Under the pieces are notes generated by a model. It did not search any database and had not been told where the DNA came from. It was given only the letters and a program-made list of their open reading frames with translations. Position numbers and translations under genes: made by a program. A stretch of DNA of 64,000 bases from Burkholderiales bacterium (GTDB lineage: Bacteria > Pseudomonadota > Gammaproteobacteria > Burkholderiales > Burkholderiaceae_C): assembly GCA_947453625.1 (NCBI GenBank), contig CANGHK010000023.1, positions 1-64,000 of the forward strand, given 5' to 3'. Shown in pieces: positions 23,571-32,301 of this stretch (positions are counted from its first letter, which is position 1; each line of letters opens with the position of its first letter).

Positions 23571-24757
23571 GCCACTGCCCCGAAGATCAGGCTGGCGTTG
23601 CTGCCGCCGAAGCCGAAAGAGTTGCTGGCCACGACCTTCAAGGCGGCCTGCAGCGGCTCGCGCAGCAGGCTTGCGTGCAGTGCCGGGTCCTGCATCTGCA
23701 GGTTCAGGCTGGGCGGGGCCAGCCCGTGTTCCAGCGCCAGCAGCGCGATGCCGGCTTCCACGCCGCCGGCCGCGCCCAGTGTGTGGCCGGTGTAGCCCTT
23801 GGTGCTGCTGCAGGGCGTGGCGCTGCCGAAGACGGCGCAGACGGCGCGGTCTTCGGCAGCGTCGTTGCCGGGCGTGGCGGTGCCGTGCAGGTTGAGGTAG
23901 TCCACCTGCGCGGGCTGCAACCCGGCCTGGGCGAGCGCGGCGCGCATGGCCAGCGCGGCGCCGGCGCCTTCGGGGTGCGGGCTGCTCATGTGGTGGCCAT
24001 CGCTGCTTTCGCCGGCGCCGAGCAGCCAGCCCATCGGCCGCGCCGGGCCGCCTTCTCGTTCCAGCAGCGCGAAGGCCGCGGCCTCGCCTATGGACAGGCC
24101 GGCTCGTTCGGCGTCCCAGGGGCGGCAAACCTCGCCCGAGGTCAGCTCCAACGCCTTGAAGCCGTAGAGCGTGGTCATGCAGAGGCTGTCGACGCCACCC
24201 ACCACGGCGGCGTCGACAAGGCCCAGGCGGATGGCGCGTTCGGCCGCGGCGAACACTTTGGCGCTGGACGAGCAGGCCGTGGAGACCACGTGCGCCGGCC
24301 CCTGCAGGCCCAGCGCCGCGCGCACGTAGCGCGCCACCGACGCGGTGTTGTGGGTTTCGCCGTAGTGCAGGCTGTCGGGCAAGGCGCCGGTGGCGGCGTC
24401 GCGCTCGCGGTAAGCGAGTTCGGTCTGCAGGATGCCCGAGGTGCTGGTGCCCAGGAACACGCCCATGCGCCGCGCACCCCAGCGCGCGGCGGCGGCCCGC
24501 ACGGCTTCGGCGAAGCCGTCGGTGCGCAGTGCCAGTTCGGCCAGGCGGTTGTTGCGGCAGTCGTAGGCGGCCAGGTCTTGGCGCCAGTCGAGGGCGTCCA
24601 GCCCGTCGACCACGCCCAGCCACGAGCCGATGTCGGCGGTCTCGAAGCCGCGCCGCGCCAGGCCGCTGCGGCCGCTGCGCAGGGCCTCGAAGGTGGCGGC
24701 GCGGCCGTGGCCCATTGCCGTGACGAGGGTGTGGTGGGTGATCGCAAGCGGAGTCAT
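23567..24757 (-). CDS. Beta-ketoacyl-ACP synthase (first KS of a KS/CLF pair, ApeO-like)
   Basis: A 396-residue condensing enzyme with Cys162 in VVSTACSSSAK, and the His motifs LHGTATPGNDA and STKGYTGHTLGAAG. The ATG at 24757 (MTPLAITHHT) is taken as the start; a TTG at 24775 would add six residues. It should form an elongating heterodimer with the CLF encoded immediately downstream. The spacing and overlaps place it in the long leftward operon that begins with the ACP at 33.2 kb. Confidence 0.9.
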   Translation of the reverse strand: MTPLAITHHTLVTAMGHGRAATFEALRSGRSGLARRGFETADIGSWLGVVDGLDALDWRQDLAAYDCRNNRLAELALRTDGFAEAVRAAAARWGARRMGVFLGTSTSGILQTELAYRERDAATGALPDSLHYGETHNTASVARYVRAALGLQGPAHVVSTACSSSAKVFAAAERAIRLGLVDAAVVGGVDSLCMTTLYGFKALELTSGEVCRPWDAERAGLSIGEAAAFALLEREGGPARPMGWLLGAGESSDGHHMSSPHPEGAGAALAMRAALAQAGLQPAQVDYLNLHGTATPGNDAAEDRAVCAVFGSATPCSSTKGYTGHTLGAAGGVEAGIALLALEHGLAPPSLNLQMQDPALHASLLREPLQAALKVVASNSFGFGGSNASLIFGAVA

Positions 24758-24771
24758 GGTGTGCCGGGATG

Positions 24772-25548
24772 TCAAAGCGTGGCCACCAACAGCACGTTGG
24801 CAAACGGCGTGCCGGCGCTCATGGGCACGGCGCGCACGTCAAAGCCTAGCGCCTGAAGCGCCGCCTGCCATTGCACGAAGGGGCGGCCGTAGGTTGGCAG
24901 GGCGCGGTGGCCGCGCAGCCAGGTGACGACGATGTCGACCCACTGGCTGATGCGGAAGCCGCGCCGCGCGTCCATGTCGCCGACGCGCAGCAGCAACCGG
25001 CCGCTGGGCCGCAGCGCGTCGCGCACGCGCGCCAGCAGCGCGTCCTGCGCGGCGTAGTCGACGTAGTGCAGCACGTCGAGGATGACCACCAGGTCGCAGG
25101 GCGGCAGCGCGGTGTGGCACATGTCGCCGCAGACGAACTGCGGCCGCTCACCGCCCGGCAGCACGAGGCCGCCCACGGCGGCCTGCGCGCGCTGCACGTC
25201 GCGCGGCATCAGCTCGATGCCGGTGTAGGCCGTGACCGCCGGCGCCGTCGGCCAGCCCGTGGGCCAGTGGCCTGCCTGGGCCAGCGCGCCGCAGCGCTGC
25301 AGCAGGCTGACCAGCAGGCCCTGGCCGCAGCCGATGTCGGCGACGCGGCCGCCGTGCTGGAAGTCGCCACGCTCCAGCATGCCGCGGAAGACCGGGTCTC
25401 GCCCGAGCTTGCCGCGCGCGAAGTGCCAGGCGAAGCGGCCGGCGGCGCGGTAAGGCGCGGTGGTCTCGTCGAGCACGCGCCGCCAGAAGCCGTTGCTGGC
25501 GGCGTTGCGCGGGGGCTGCGTGGGCAGCGGAAGGTCAGGGTGGTGCAT
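24772..25548 (-). CDS. SAM-dependent class I methyltransferase
   Basis: A 258-residue methyltransferase. Motif I is VADIGCGQGLL, then YTGIELM, and motif IV is LVVILDVLHYVD. In aryl-polyene pathways the corresponding methyltransferase decorates the aromatic head group, for example as methoxy or C-methyl. It lies between the polysaccharide deacetylase and the first KS in the same direction. The target atom cannot be told from the sequence. Confidence 0.86.
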   Translation of the reverse strand: MHHPDLPLPTQPPRNAASNGFWRRVLDETTAPYRAAGRFAWHFARGKLGRDPVFRGMLERGDFQHGGRVADIGCGQGLLVSLLQRCGALAQAGHWPTGWPTAPAVTAYTGIELMPRDVQRAQAAVGGLVLPGGERPQFVCGDMCHTALPPCDLVVILDVLHYVDYAAQDALLARVRDALRPSGRLLLRVGDMDARRGFRISQWVDIVVTWLRGHRALPTYGRPFVQWQAALQALGFDVRAVPMSAGTPFANVLLVATL

Positions 25549-25562
25549 TCGAAGGAGAGGGG

Positions 25563-26438
25563 TCAGGTGTGGCCGCGCGCCGGCAGCGCAGCACGCAGCG
25601 TGGTGGCTTGCAGGCCGAAGGCGCGGGCCGCGGCCAGCAGCGGCGGCAGCACCGCCAGCAGCACCGGCTGGCCGGCGGGGCTTCGGCGCGCATGGCCGTC
25701 GTGCACCAGCAGGATGTCGCCGGCGGCCAACTGGCGGCCCTGCGGGCCAATCAGGCGGGCCAGCACGCGGGTGGGGTCGCCGTCGCGTGTGTCGAAGCCG
25801 CGGCGCGTCCAGCTCACGAGGTGCAGGCCCAGGCGGTGCAGCACGGGGTCGAGCAGCGGGTTGCGCAGCCCCGCCGGCGCGCGAAAGCAATGCGGGCGCT
25901 GGCCGGTCAGATCGGCGAGCAGGTCCTGCGCCGCGCCGATCTCCTGCGCCAGGCCGCGCGGGCCGCGCATCGAAAAGTCGTGGCGGTGCAGGTGGCTGTG
26001 GTTCTGCACGTCGTGGCCGCGCCGCACCGTCTCTCGCAGCAGCGCGGCGTGTTGCGCGGCGCAGCGCGCGATGACGAAGAAGGTGGCCTTGACGCCGGCC
26101 TCGTCGAGCAGGTCGAGCACGGCGGGCGTGACCTCAGGATCGGGCCCGTCGTCCAGCGTCAGCGCGAACTCGCGGCGCGCCGCGGCGGCGGGCAGTCGCG
26201 TGACGTTAGGCCCCAGCAGCGCGCTGCGGGGCCACAGCCCCGCGGCCGTGAGACCCAGGTGGTTGAGCACCACGCTGCACAGGGCCCAGGGCGCAGCACC
26301 CGGCACCAGCAGTGCCGCCGCGCCAGCGGCGGCGTGCAGGCCGACGCTGGCCCGCAACGCGGCCGGCCAGGGCCAGGCGGCCGGCCGGGCGGCCGCTTGA
26401 GGTGGGAACGGCGGAGGGGTGGGAACGGGCGGCGTCAT
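25563..26438 (-). CDS. Polysaccharide deacetylase family protein (NodB-like)
   Basis: A 291-residue protein with two hydrophobic segments near the N-terminus and a NodB homology domain. LTLDDGPDPEVT provides the Asp-Asp metal/catalytic motif, ETVRRGHDVQNHSHLHRHDF supplies the His-rich metal site, and RAPAGLRNP matches motif 3. It probably removes N-acetyl groups from a glycan on the outer face of the inner membrane. Its presence within a polyene export operon suggests that a sugar or lipid anchor is modified, but this is inferred. The start at 26438 gives the family length. Confidence 0.83.
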   Translation of the reverse strand: MTPPVPTPPPFPPQAAARPAAWPWPAALRASVGLHAAAGAAALLVPGAAPWALCSVVLNHLGLTAAGLWPRSALLGPNVTRLPAAAARREFALTLDDGPDPEVTPAVLDLLDEAGVKATFFVIARCAAQHAALLRETVRRGHDVQNHSHLHRHDFSMRGPRGLAQEIGAAQDLLADLTGQRPHCFRAPAGLRNPLLDPVLHRLGLHLVSWTRRGFDTRDGDPTRVLARLIGPQGRQLAAGDILLVHDGHARRSPAGQPVLLAVLPPLLAAARAFGLQATTLRAALPARGHT

Positions 26439-26535
26439 GGGGAGGTGAAGGGGCCGACGGTCATGTCGGGCGGGCCGACCCGCAATGCGAGATGCACTGC
26501 GGCACGCAGAGCCGGCCCGGTCGCGAAAAATTCTG

Positions 26536-28953
26536 TCACGGCCGGTCCTGGCCCGGTATCGGCAAGGCCGGCCCGGGACGTGCCAACGCCGGCGCGAAGG
26601 CCGCCGCCAGCACCAGGGCCAGCAAGGCGCCCGGCGCCACCACGCTGCCAATCGCCGACAAGGCCTTGATGTCCGACACCGCGATGAGCCCGAAACCCAG
26701 CACCGTGGTGACGTTGGCCAGCAGCAGCGAGGCCAGCGTGTCGTCGTCGGCCACGCCGCCGTGCTGCAGCATGTCGAAGAAGAGCGCGTAGTTCGAGCCC
26801 ACGGCCACCACCAGAAGCAGCCCCACCAGGTGCAGTATGCCCATCGGCACCTGCAGCAGCGCCAGCCCGCCCAGGCATAGCAGCACCGCCAGCAGCAGCG
26901 GCTGGCTCACGGCCAGCACGCGGCGCCAGTTGCGCAGCGCCAGCGCCATCACCAGCAGCACGCCCAGTCCGCCCAGGGCCGCCTGCGTGCGCGCTTCGCC
27001 CAGGTAGCGGGTGTACATGCGGCCGAGTTCGCCGCCGATGTCCAGCACCTGGGTCTGCGGCAGGCCTTGCACCGCAGCCTGCACGCGCGCGATGTCCACC
27101 GCCTCGCCCAAGGGTTGCAGCGGCAGCAGCACGGTCCAGCGGCCGTCGGGGTGCTTCAGCGTCAGCGCATCCAGCAGCGGCGCCAGCGCGCTGGCGCGCG
27201 CCATCTCGGGCGTGGCCAGGGGCAGGCTGCGCGCCTGCGCCACCGCCTGCACGAAGGGCGCCAGCCGCTCGGCGCGCAGCGGGCCGCCGGCCGTGGCCTC
27301 GGCCAGCGCAGCCTGCAGCGCCGCGGCTTCGGGCAGGGCCGCCTGGCGCTGGCGCTGCGTCTGCAGGCTGGGCAGGAAGCGGGTGACGCTGTCGAAACCA
27401 GCGATGACCTGCGTGTTGACCAAGGCTTCCAGCCGCGCTGACGCCGCCTCCGCACGCTGCAGGCTGGTTTCGGCATCGGGGCCTTGCACGACGACGAAGG
27501 CGCCACCGTCGCCGCCGCTGGTTATGTCGGCGCGCAAGCTGGCGTCGAGCGCCAGCGCTTCCGGCGACACCGGACTCAGCGACGAGAGCTCGGCCTTCCA
27601 TAGTCCGTCACGCTGCCACACCAGCACCAGCGAGGCCAGGCCCAGAACCAGCCACAGGCCCCGCGTGCGCGGCAGCACGGCCATCGCGCCGCGCGCCAGG
27701 CGGCCCAGCGGCCGGCGCAGGCCCTGGCCGCGGGTGCCGTCGGGCATCAGCACCGGCAGCACGAAACGCGTGGTGAGCACCGCGCCCACCAGCCCGGCCA
27801 GCGAGAACACCCCCAACTGCTGCAGCCCCGGAAAGCCCGAGAACAGCAGCGCCGTGAAGCCGCACAGTGAGGTCAGCAGCCCCAGGCGCACCGTCGGCCA
27901 GTTGCCACGCAGCCATTGCTGCCAACCGGTGCCGCCCTGGCCGCCTGCCTGGATGAGGTAGTAGATGGCGTAATCCACCGCTTCGCCGATCAACGTCGAG
28001 CCGAAGCCCAAGGTGACGCCGTGCACGTTGCCGAAGCTCAGGCTTACGGCGACGATGCCGGCCAGGATGCCACTGGCCACCGGCATCAGCGCCACGCCCA
28101 GCGCCACCGGCGACGCGAACGCCGCCAGCAGCAGCGCGCTCATCACCAAGGTGCCGGTCATTGCAAGCCATTCCACCTCGCCCTTGATCTGCGCGCGGCT
28201 GTCGACCGAGAACACCGGCGCGCCGCTGACCCGCAGCAGAAGGCCCGGCGCTGGCCCGGACACGGCGGTGAAGCTCTGGCGCACGGTGTCGATGGCGTCC
28301 TGCTGAGCGTCCAGGTCGCCGCCGTCGCCGCGGATACCGGCCAGCAGCAGCGCGCGCGGCGGCGTGCCGCCGGTTTCGCGCGAGACCCAGACACCGTCGT
28401 CGGTGCGCGGCGACGTCACCGGGATCATGCTTTCGGCGATGCGTTGCACCTCGCCGGTGGGGTCCTGCTCCAGCAGCGGCTTGAGCGCCAGGCCTGCGGG
28501 CGTGCCCAGCAGGGACAGCGTCTCGCCGATGCCCTCGCGCAGGCCCTCGGGCGTGAAGCGTTCGGGCGCGACGGCCGGGCTCAGCAGGTAGCGGCGCTCC
28601 ACCATCCAGCGGCCGACGCCGGCCCAGGCGCCGTTCTCGCCGTTGCTGACCTGATCGAAGCGGCCGCTGGCGCGCAAGGCCGCCGCGAGCCGCTTCGAGG
28701 CCGCCACGCGCGCCGCCGCATCGCCCCCCTCGATGCCTATGAAGAGCGTGCGCGCCGGCGCGCCGCTGCGGATCTGGTCGATCAGCACCTGCTGCTGCGC
28801 ATCGGCCGTGGCGGGCAGGAAGGCCGAGAGATCGGCGGTGAAAGGCGTGCGCGTGATCTGCCAGGCGGCCAGCGCCAGCGCCGTCAGCCACAGCAGCAGC
28901 ACGGCCGCGCGGTGGCGCGAGCTCATGGCGCTGAGGCCGCGGGCGGGCTTCAC
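26536..28953 (-). CDS. MMPL/RND-family exporter (ApeM-like)
   Basis: An 805-residue inner-membrane transporter with the RND layout: one N-terminal membrane helix, a periplasmic loop, five to six helices from about residue 255 to 430, a second large loop, then a second helix bundle to the C-terminus. Family hallmarks are GFGSTLIGEAVDYAIYYLI and VAVGSNYALFFDML in the helices equivalent to the proton-relay region. It probably extrudes the lipid-linked aryl polyene across or out of the inner membrane with the LolA-like protein encoded just upstream. The start overlaps the lolA-like stop by 4 bases. Confidence 0.9.
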   Translation of the reverse strand: MKPARGLSAMSSRHRAAVLLLWLTALALAAWQITRTPFTADLSAFLPATADAQQQVLIDQIRSGAPARTLFIGIEGGDAAARVAASKRLAAALRASGRFDQVSNGENGAWAGVGRWMVERRYLLSPAVAPERFTPEGLREGIGETLSLLGTPAGLALKPLLEQDPTGEVQRIAESMIPVTSPRTDDGVWVSRETGGTPPRALLLAGIRGDGGDLDAQQDAIDTVRQSFTAVSGPAPGLLLRVSGAPVFSVDSRAQIKGEVEWLAMTGTLVMSALLLAAFASPVALGVALMPVASGILAGIVAVSLSFGNVHGVTLGFGSTLIGEAVDYAIYYLIQAGGQGGTGWQQWLRGNWPTVRLGLLTSLCGFTALLFSGFPGLQQLGVFSLAGLVGAVLTTRFVLPVLMPDGTRGQGLRRPLGRLARGAMAVLPRTRGLWLVLGLASLVLVWQRDGLWKAELSSLSPVSPEALALDASLRADITSGGDGGAFVVVQGPDAETSLQRAEAASARLEALVNTQVIAGFDSVTRFLPSLQTQRQRQAALPEAAALQAALAEATAGGPLRAERLAPFVQAVAQARSLPLATPEMARASALAPLLDALTLKHPDGRWTVLLPLQPLGEAVDIARVQAAVQGLPQTQVLDIGGELGRMYTRYLGEARTQAALGGLGVLLVMALALRNWRRVLAVSQPLLLAVLLCLGGLALLQVPMGILHLVGLLLVVAVGSNYALFFDMLQHGGVADDDTLASLLLANVTTVLGFGLIAVSDIKALSAIGSVVAPGALLALVLAAAFAPALARPGPALPIPGQDRP

Positions 28954-29624
28954 TTCGCGGCCGCGGCGGCCGTCGGGGCCGATGCCGACTTCGCCGCCAA
29001 GGGCTCCACCAGCATCAGCGCGCGGTCGCCGCCCACCAGGCGCAGATCGACGCTGCGCACATCGGGGCCGAGGCCAGCCATCTCCAACTGCTGCACGCTG
29101 CGCGCCAGGCGGCTGTCCAGCGGCGTGAGCAGCAACACCCAGCGCGTAGCGTTGCCGCTGACCTGGGCGCGGAAGTGGCGCTGCAGCGCCTGCGCGTCAC
29201 CGCCCAGCGTGCCGCGCATCGCATCGGCCAGCGCGGCCAGCTCGGGCACGGCGTCCAGCGCCATCTGGCGCGTGCGGCTGCCGCGCCGCAGCAGCACCTG
29301 ATTGCCCTGCACCTCCATGCTTTCGGTGGTGGGCTCTTCGGTGTAACGCGCGAAGCGGTCGGGCGCCTGGAAGCTGAGACGGCCGCTGGAGCGCAGCGTG
29401 TTGTCGAGGCTGCTGACAGTGCGCTCTTCGGTGAAGCGCGCTTCCCCCTGCTTGCGCTGGGCCAGCACGGCCATCAGCTCCGGCAGCTCGAAAGCCGCCG
29501 GCTGGGAGGGGGCGCTAGGCTGCGCGTTCACGGCCCCCGTGCCCAGAGCCAGCAGGCTCAACGCGGTGGTCAGGCAGGCGCGCCGGCCGCGCTCAGGCGG
29601 CTTCGTCTTTATGCCAGTAGTCAT
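28950..29624 (-). CDS. LolA-like periplasmic lipid carrier (ApeL-like)
   Basis: A 224-residue secreted protein. The start at 29624 (MTTGIKTK) gives a signal peptide ending near GAVNAQ; a longer frame to 29801 has no protein-like content. The mature part shows LolA-family features such as EARFTEERTVSSLDNTLRSS, GRLSFQAPDRFARY and VLLLTPLD. It overlaps the acyltransferase gene by 32 bases upstream and the MMPL gene by 4 bases downstream. It likely shuttles the lipidated polyene through the periplasm. Confidence 0.85.
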   Translation of the reverse strand: MTTGIKTKPPERGRRACLTTALSLLALGTGAVNAQPSAPSQPAAFELPELMAVLAQRKQGEARFTEERTVSSLDNTLRSSGRLSFQAPDRFARYTEEPTTESMEVQGNQVLLRRGSRTRQMALDAVPELAALADAMRGTLGGDAQALQRHFRAQVSGNATRWVLLLTPLDSRLARSVQQLEMAGLGPDVRSVDLRLVGGDRALMLVEPLAAKSASAPTAAAAAK

Positions 29625-30537
29625 AGAAGTTGAACCAGTTGTAGGGGGCCTCGCGGCACAGCGCTTCGAGCCGGCGCACGTAGTCGGACACGGTGGCCCG
29701 CACCAGGGCTTCCCTCTCGGCGGGGTCGGCGGGCACCTCGCTGAAGTCGGCCAGCGCCTCGAAGCGCACTTCATAGCGCCGGCCGCCACGGTACAGGCCA
29801 ACCATGAAGATGACGCGGCGGCGCAGCATCATCGCCAGGCGCACGGGGCCGTCGGTGAAGCGCGCAGGGCAGCCCAGGAAGGGCAGCTCGACGCTGCTGC
29901 CGTGCACCGAGTCGCTGGCCACGTAGCGGTCGCCCATCAGGCCGGTGAGGCCGCCCTTGTCTAGGAAATCGCGGATGGCCAGCGCCGAGCCGCGCTGGCC
30001 GATGGGGATGATGCTGACGTCGAAGTCCGGCGCCAGCGCCTGCAGCACGGTGTGGATCATGCGGGCGTTCTGCGGGTACATCACCATCGCCACCGGCAAG
30101 CCGGGGTGGCTCAGGCCCACGGCGTGCAGCGCCTCGAAGCTGCCGATATGCGCACCCAGCAGGTAGACGCCGCGGCCTTCGGCCAGCTCGGCTTCCATCA
30201 GGGGGCTGCCGCTGATGGGCATGTCGAACAGGTCCATGCGGCCGGCGGCGAACCAGATGCGGTCCATCGCCACCGAGGCGAAGGCGTGGATGTGGCGGTA
30301 GAGGTCGGCACAGCCGGCGGGCCGACCCAGGGCCCGGCCCAGGTAGCGGCGCGACGCGCGGCGCGCCACCGGCGCGAATAGCAGGTAGTACAGCGCGATG
30401 GGGTGCAGCACCAGCCGCGCCACCGGCCGGCCCAGATGCATGGCGATCCACGCGATGGCGCGGATGGCACGTAGGTTGCTGCGCTCGGGCGTGGCGCTCC
30501 AGTCGCGCACATGGCGGGTGTCGGCGGGCACGGTCAC
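29593..30537 (-). CDS. LpxL/HtrB-type acyltransferase
   Basis: A 314-residue membrane acyltransferase of the lipid-A acyltransferase type. It has a hydrophobic N-terminal region, the catalytic-type motif LLGAHIGSFEAL (HxxxxE), GLMGDRYVASDS and the C-terminal NWFNFYDYW. In aryl-polyene clusters such an enzyme is thought to join the polyene acyl chain to its lipid anchor. It starts on GTGA overlapping the ligase-dehydratase stop codon, and its 3' end overlaps the LolA-like gene. Confidence 0.88.
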   Translation of the reverse strand: MTVPADTRHVRDWSATPERSNLRAIRAIAWIAMHLGRPVARLVLHPIALYYLLFAPVARRASRRYLGRALGRPAGCADLYRHIHAFASVAMDRIWFAAGRMDLFDMPISGSPLMEAELAEGRGVYLLGAHIGSFEALHAVGLSHPGLPVAMVMYPQNARMIHTVLQALAPDFDVSIIPIGQRGSALAIRDFLDKGGLTGLMGDRYVASDSVHGSSVELPFLGCPARFTDGPVRLAMMLRRRVIFMVGLYRGGRRYEVRFEALADFSEVPADPAEREALVRATVSDYVRRLEALCREAPYNWFNFYDYWHKDEAA

Positions 30538-32267
30538 GTCGCGGCTCCCGCCGGGGCCCCGGCCGTTAGCAGGCCCTTAGCGACCACGCCGGCAGCCCTG
30601 TCGCCGTCACGCCGCACCTCGAAACCCACGCCCCCGCCCTGCGGTTGCAGCAGCACCTGCAGCGCGGTGTCCGGCATGACGGGGCTGATGAACTTCACGT
30701 TGCCGATCTGTGGCACGGCCCCCAGGCGGGCGCGCAGTTCGGGCTGCTCGTCCAGCGTGCGCATCACGAAGGCCAGCAGCGCCACGCCAGGGAGCACCGG
30801 CTGGCCAGGGAAGTGGCCGGGGAAGGCCGGGTGGTCGGCGCCCACGACGTAGCGCCCGCCTTCGGCCAGCGCGTCCCGCGCAAACCGCGCCAGGCCCTGA
30901 GCGGTGAGCTTGCCGGTGGCCTCGCGCGGGAGGGACCGCACGTGCACCACGCGGCGCGGCACGAAGGCCGGCTCGAGGTGCTCGCGCAACGCCTCGATGA
31001 GCTGACGCGCAGAGCGCGTGGGCGCCACCACGAAGGCCACCGGCCGCGCGACACCGTCGGCCTGCTCGTCAGGCATCCAGAGCGCGCCGTCTTCCACGCC
31101 AGGAATGCGGTTGAGGTGGAAGTTCAGGTGCGCCAGCGAGCTGCGCTTGCCCGCCACGTGGATGAGATCGTTGGCACGGCCCAGCAGTCGGAAGTGGGTG
31201 GCGTCCTCGAACTCCAGGACGTCGGCCAGCGGCGTGGGCTCGAGCACGTGGCCGCCGTGCACCAGGAAACGTTCGTCGTCGGCCCGCGCGTCGCGCGCCA
31301 CCCGCAGGTCGCCCAGCGTGTGCCAGGTCTCGCCGGCGGTGGTGCGGCGCGTCGCGACCTGGCCAGCTTCGGTGCAACCGTAGATCTCGACCAGCGTGCC
31401 GCCCGTGGCCGCCTCGGCCTGCTGCGCCAGTTGCAGCGACAGCGGCGCCGTGGCCGAGAGCAGCAGCGCCACCGGCGGCAGCGCCACGCCGGCCAGCAAC
31501 AGCGTCTTCAGGTGGAAAGGCGTCGTGACCAGCGCGCGCGGAGCCGGCACGGTGGCCAGCGCCGCAGCGATGTCGGCCGGGTAGAAGGGCCGGCCGGCGT
31601 CGAAGCAGGCGCCGCCCAGCAGCGCCAGCAGCACCGTCGACTCGAAACCGTAGCTGTGCTGCGCCGGTACCGTGCCCAGCAAGGTCAGGCCTTGCAGCGT
31701 CGGCCGGCCGCACAGCGCGGCCAGGCGTTCGGCCTCGGCGGCGATGTTCACCACAAGCGCGCTCCAGCGTTTGCCGTGAGGCTGCGGCGCGCCCGTGCTG
31801 CCGCTGGTGAGGAGGCGCACGGCTTCCAGCCCGGCGGGGATCGACGGCACGGCCCCGACGGGCTGCGCAGCCTCGTCGGGCTCGATGAACACGCGATGCA
31901 GGCCGCCGACGTCGAGCGCCGCATCATCCACCATCGCATAGGGCGTGTCGGCCGCCCCGGTGCCCGACCCGTGCAGGGCGCGCAGCGTTTCGGGCAGCGC
32001 GTTGGGGGGCATCAGGCTGGTTTGGCCGCGCAGCAGCGCCGCGGCCAGGCCCAAGGCGAAGCGGTAACGGTCCTGGCACAGATTGATGGGTCGGCCGGCG
32101 GCGGGAAGCTGGCACGCCAGCGCCTGGGCCTGGCCCAGGAAGGCGGCGGCGCTGACCGCCTCGCCGCGCCGCCAGGCCAGCGGCGCGGCGAGGTCGCGCG
32201 CGGACAGCAGCGGCAGCGCGGGAGCGGACGTCAGGGCGGCAGCAGTAGCAGGCATCGTGTGCGGCAA
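30534..32267 (-). CDS. AMP-dependent aryl-acid ligase fused to a C-terminal dehydratase (ApeH-ApeI fusion)
   Basis: A 577-residue two-domain protein. Residues 1 to about 460 are an adenylate-forming ligase with LLTSGSTGAPQPHGKRW (P-loop-like), IYGCTEAG (ANL motif) and a hinge and catalytic lysine near LPREATGKLT. Residues from about 475 to the end are a FabA/FabZ-like hotdog domain with VGADHPAFPGHFPGQPVLPG. The ligase would activate the hydroxybenzoate starter and load it on an ACP. The dehydratase would act during elongation. In E. coli these are the separate genes apeH and apeI; here they are one continuous frame. It follows the COG4648 gene by 34 bases. Confidence 0.9.
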   Translation of the reverse strand: MPHTMPATAAALTSAPALPLLSARDLAAPLAWRRGEAVSAAAFLGQAQALACQLPAAGRPINLCQDRYRFALGLAAALLRGQTSLMPPNALPETLRALHGSGTGAADTPYAMVDDAALDVGGLHRVFIEPDEAAQPVGAVPSIPAGLEAVRLLTSGSTGAPQPHGKRWSALVVNIAAEAERLAALCGRPTLQGLTLLGTVPAQHSYGFESTVLLALLGGACFDAGRPFYPADIAAALATVPAPRALVTTPFHLKTLLLAGVALPPVALLLSATAPLSLQLAQQAEAATGGTLVEIYGCTEAGQVATRRTTAGETWHTLGDLRVARDARADDERFLVHGGHVLEPTPLADVLEFEDATHFRLLGRANDLIHVAGKRSSLAHLNFHLNRIPGVEDGALWMPDEQADGVARPVAFVVAPTRSARQLIEALREHLEPAFVPRRVVHVRSLPREATGKLTAQGLARFARDALAEGGRYVVGADHPAFPGHFPGQPVLPGVALLAFVMRTLDEQPELRARLGAVPQIGNVKFISPVMPDTALQVLLQPQGGGVGFEVRRDGDRAAGVVAKGLLTAGAPAGAAT

Positions 32268-32301
32268 GGGGCAGCGGCGGCGCAGCAGGGCGGTGCGGCG
32301 T

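Noticed and set aside
25569-26669. Long plus-strand frame over the deacetylase gene
   Set aside because: Antisense shadow; the minus strand carries a clear NodB domain.
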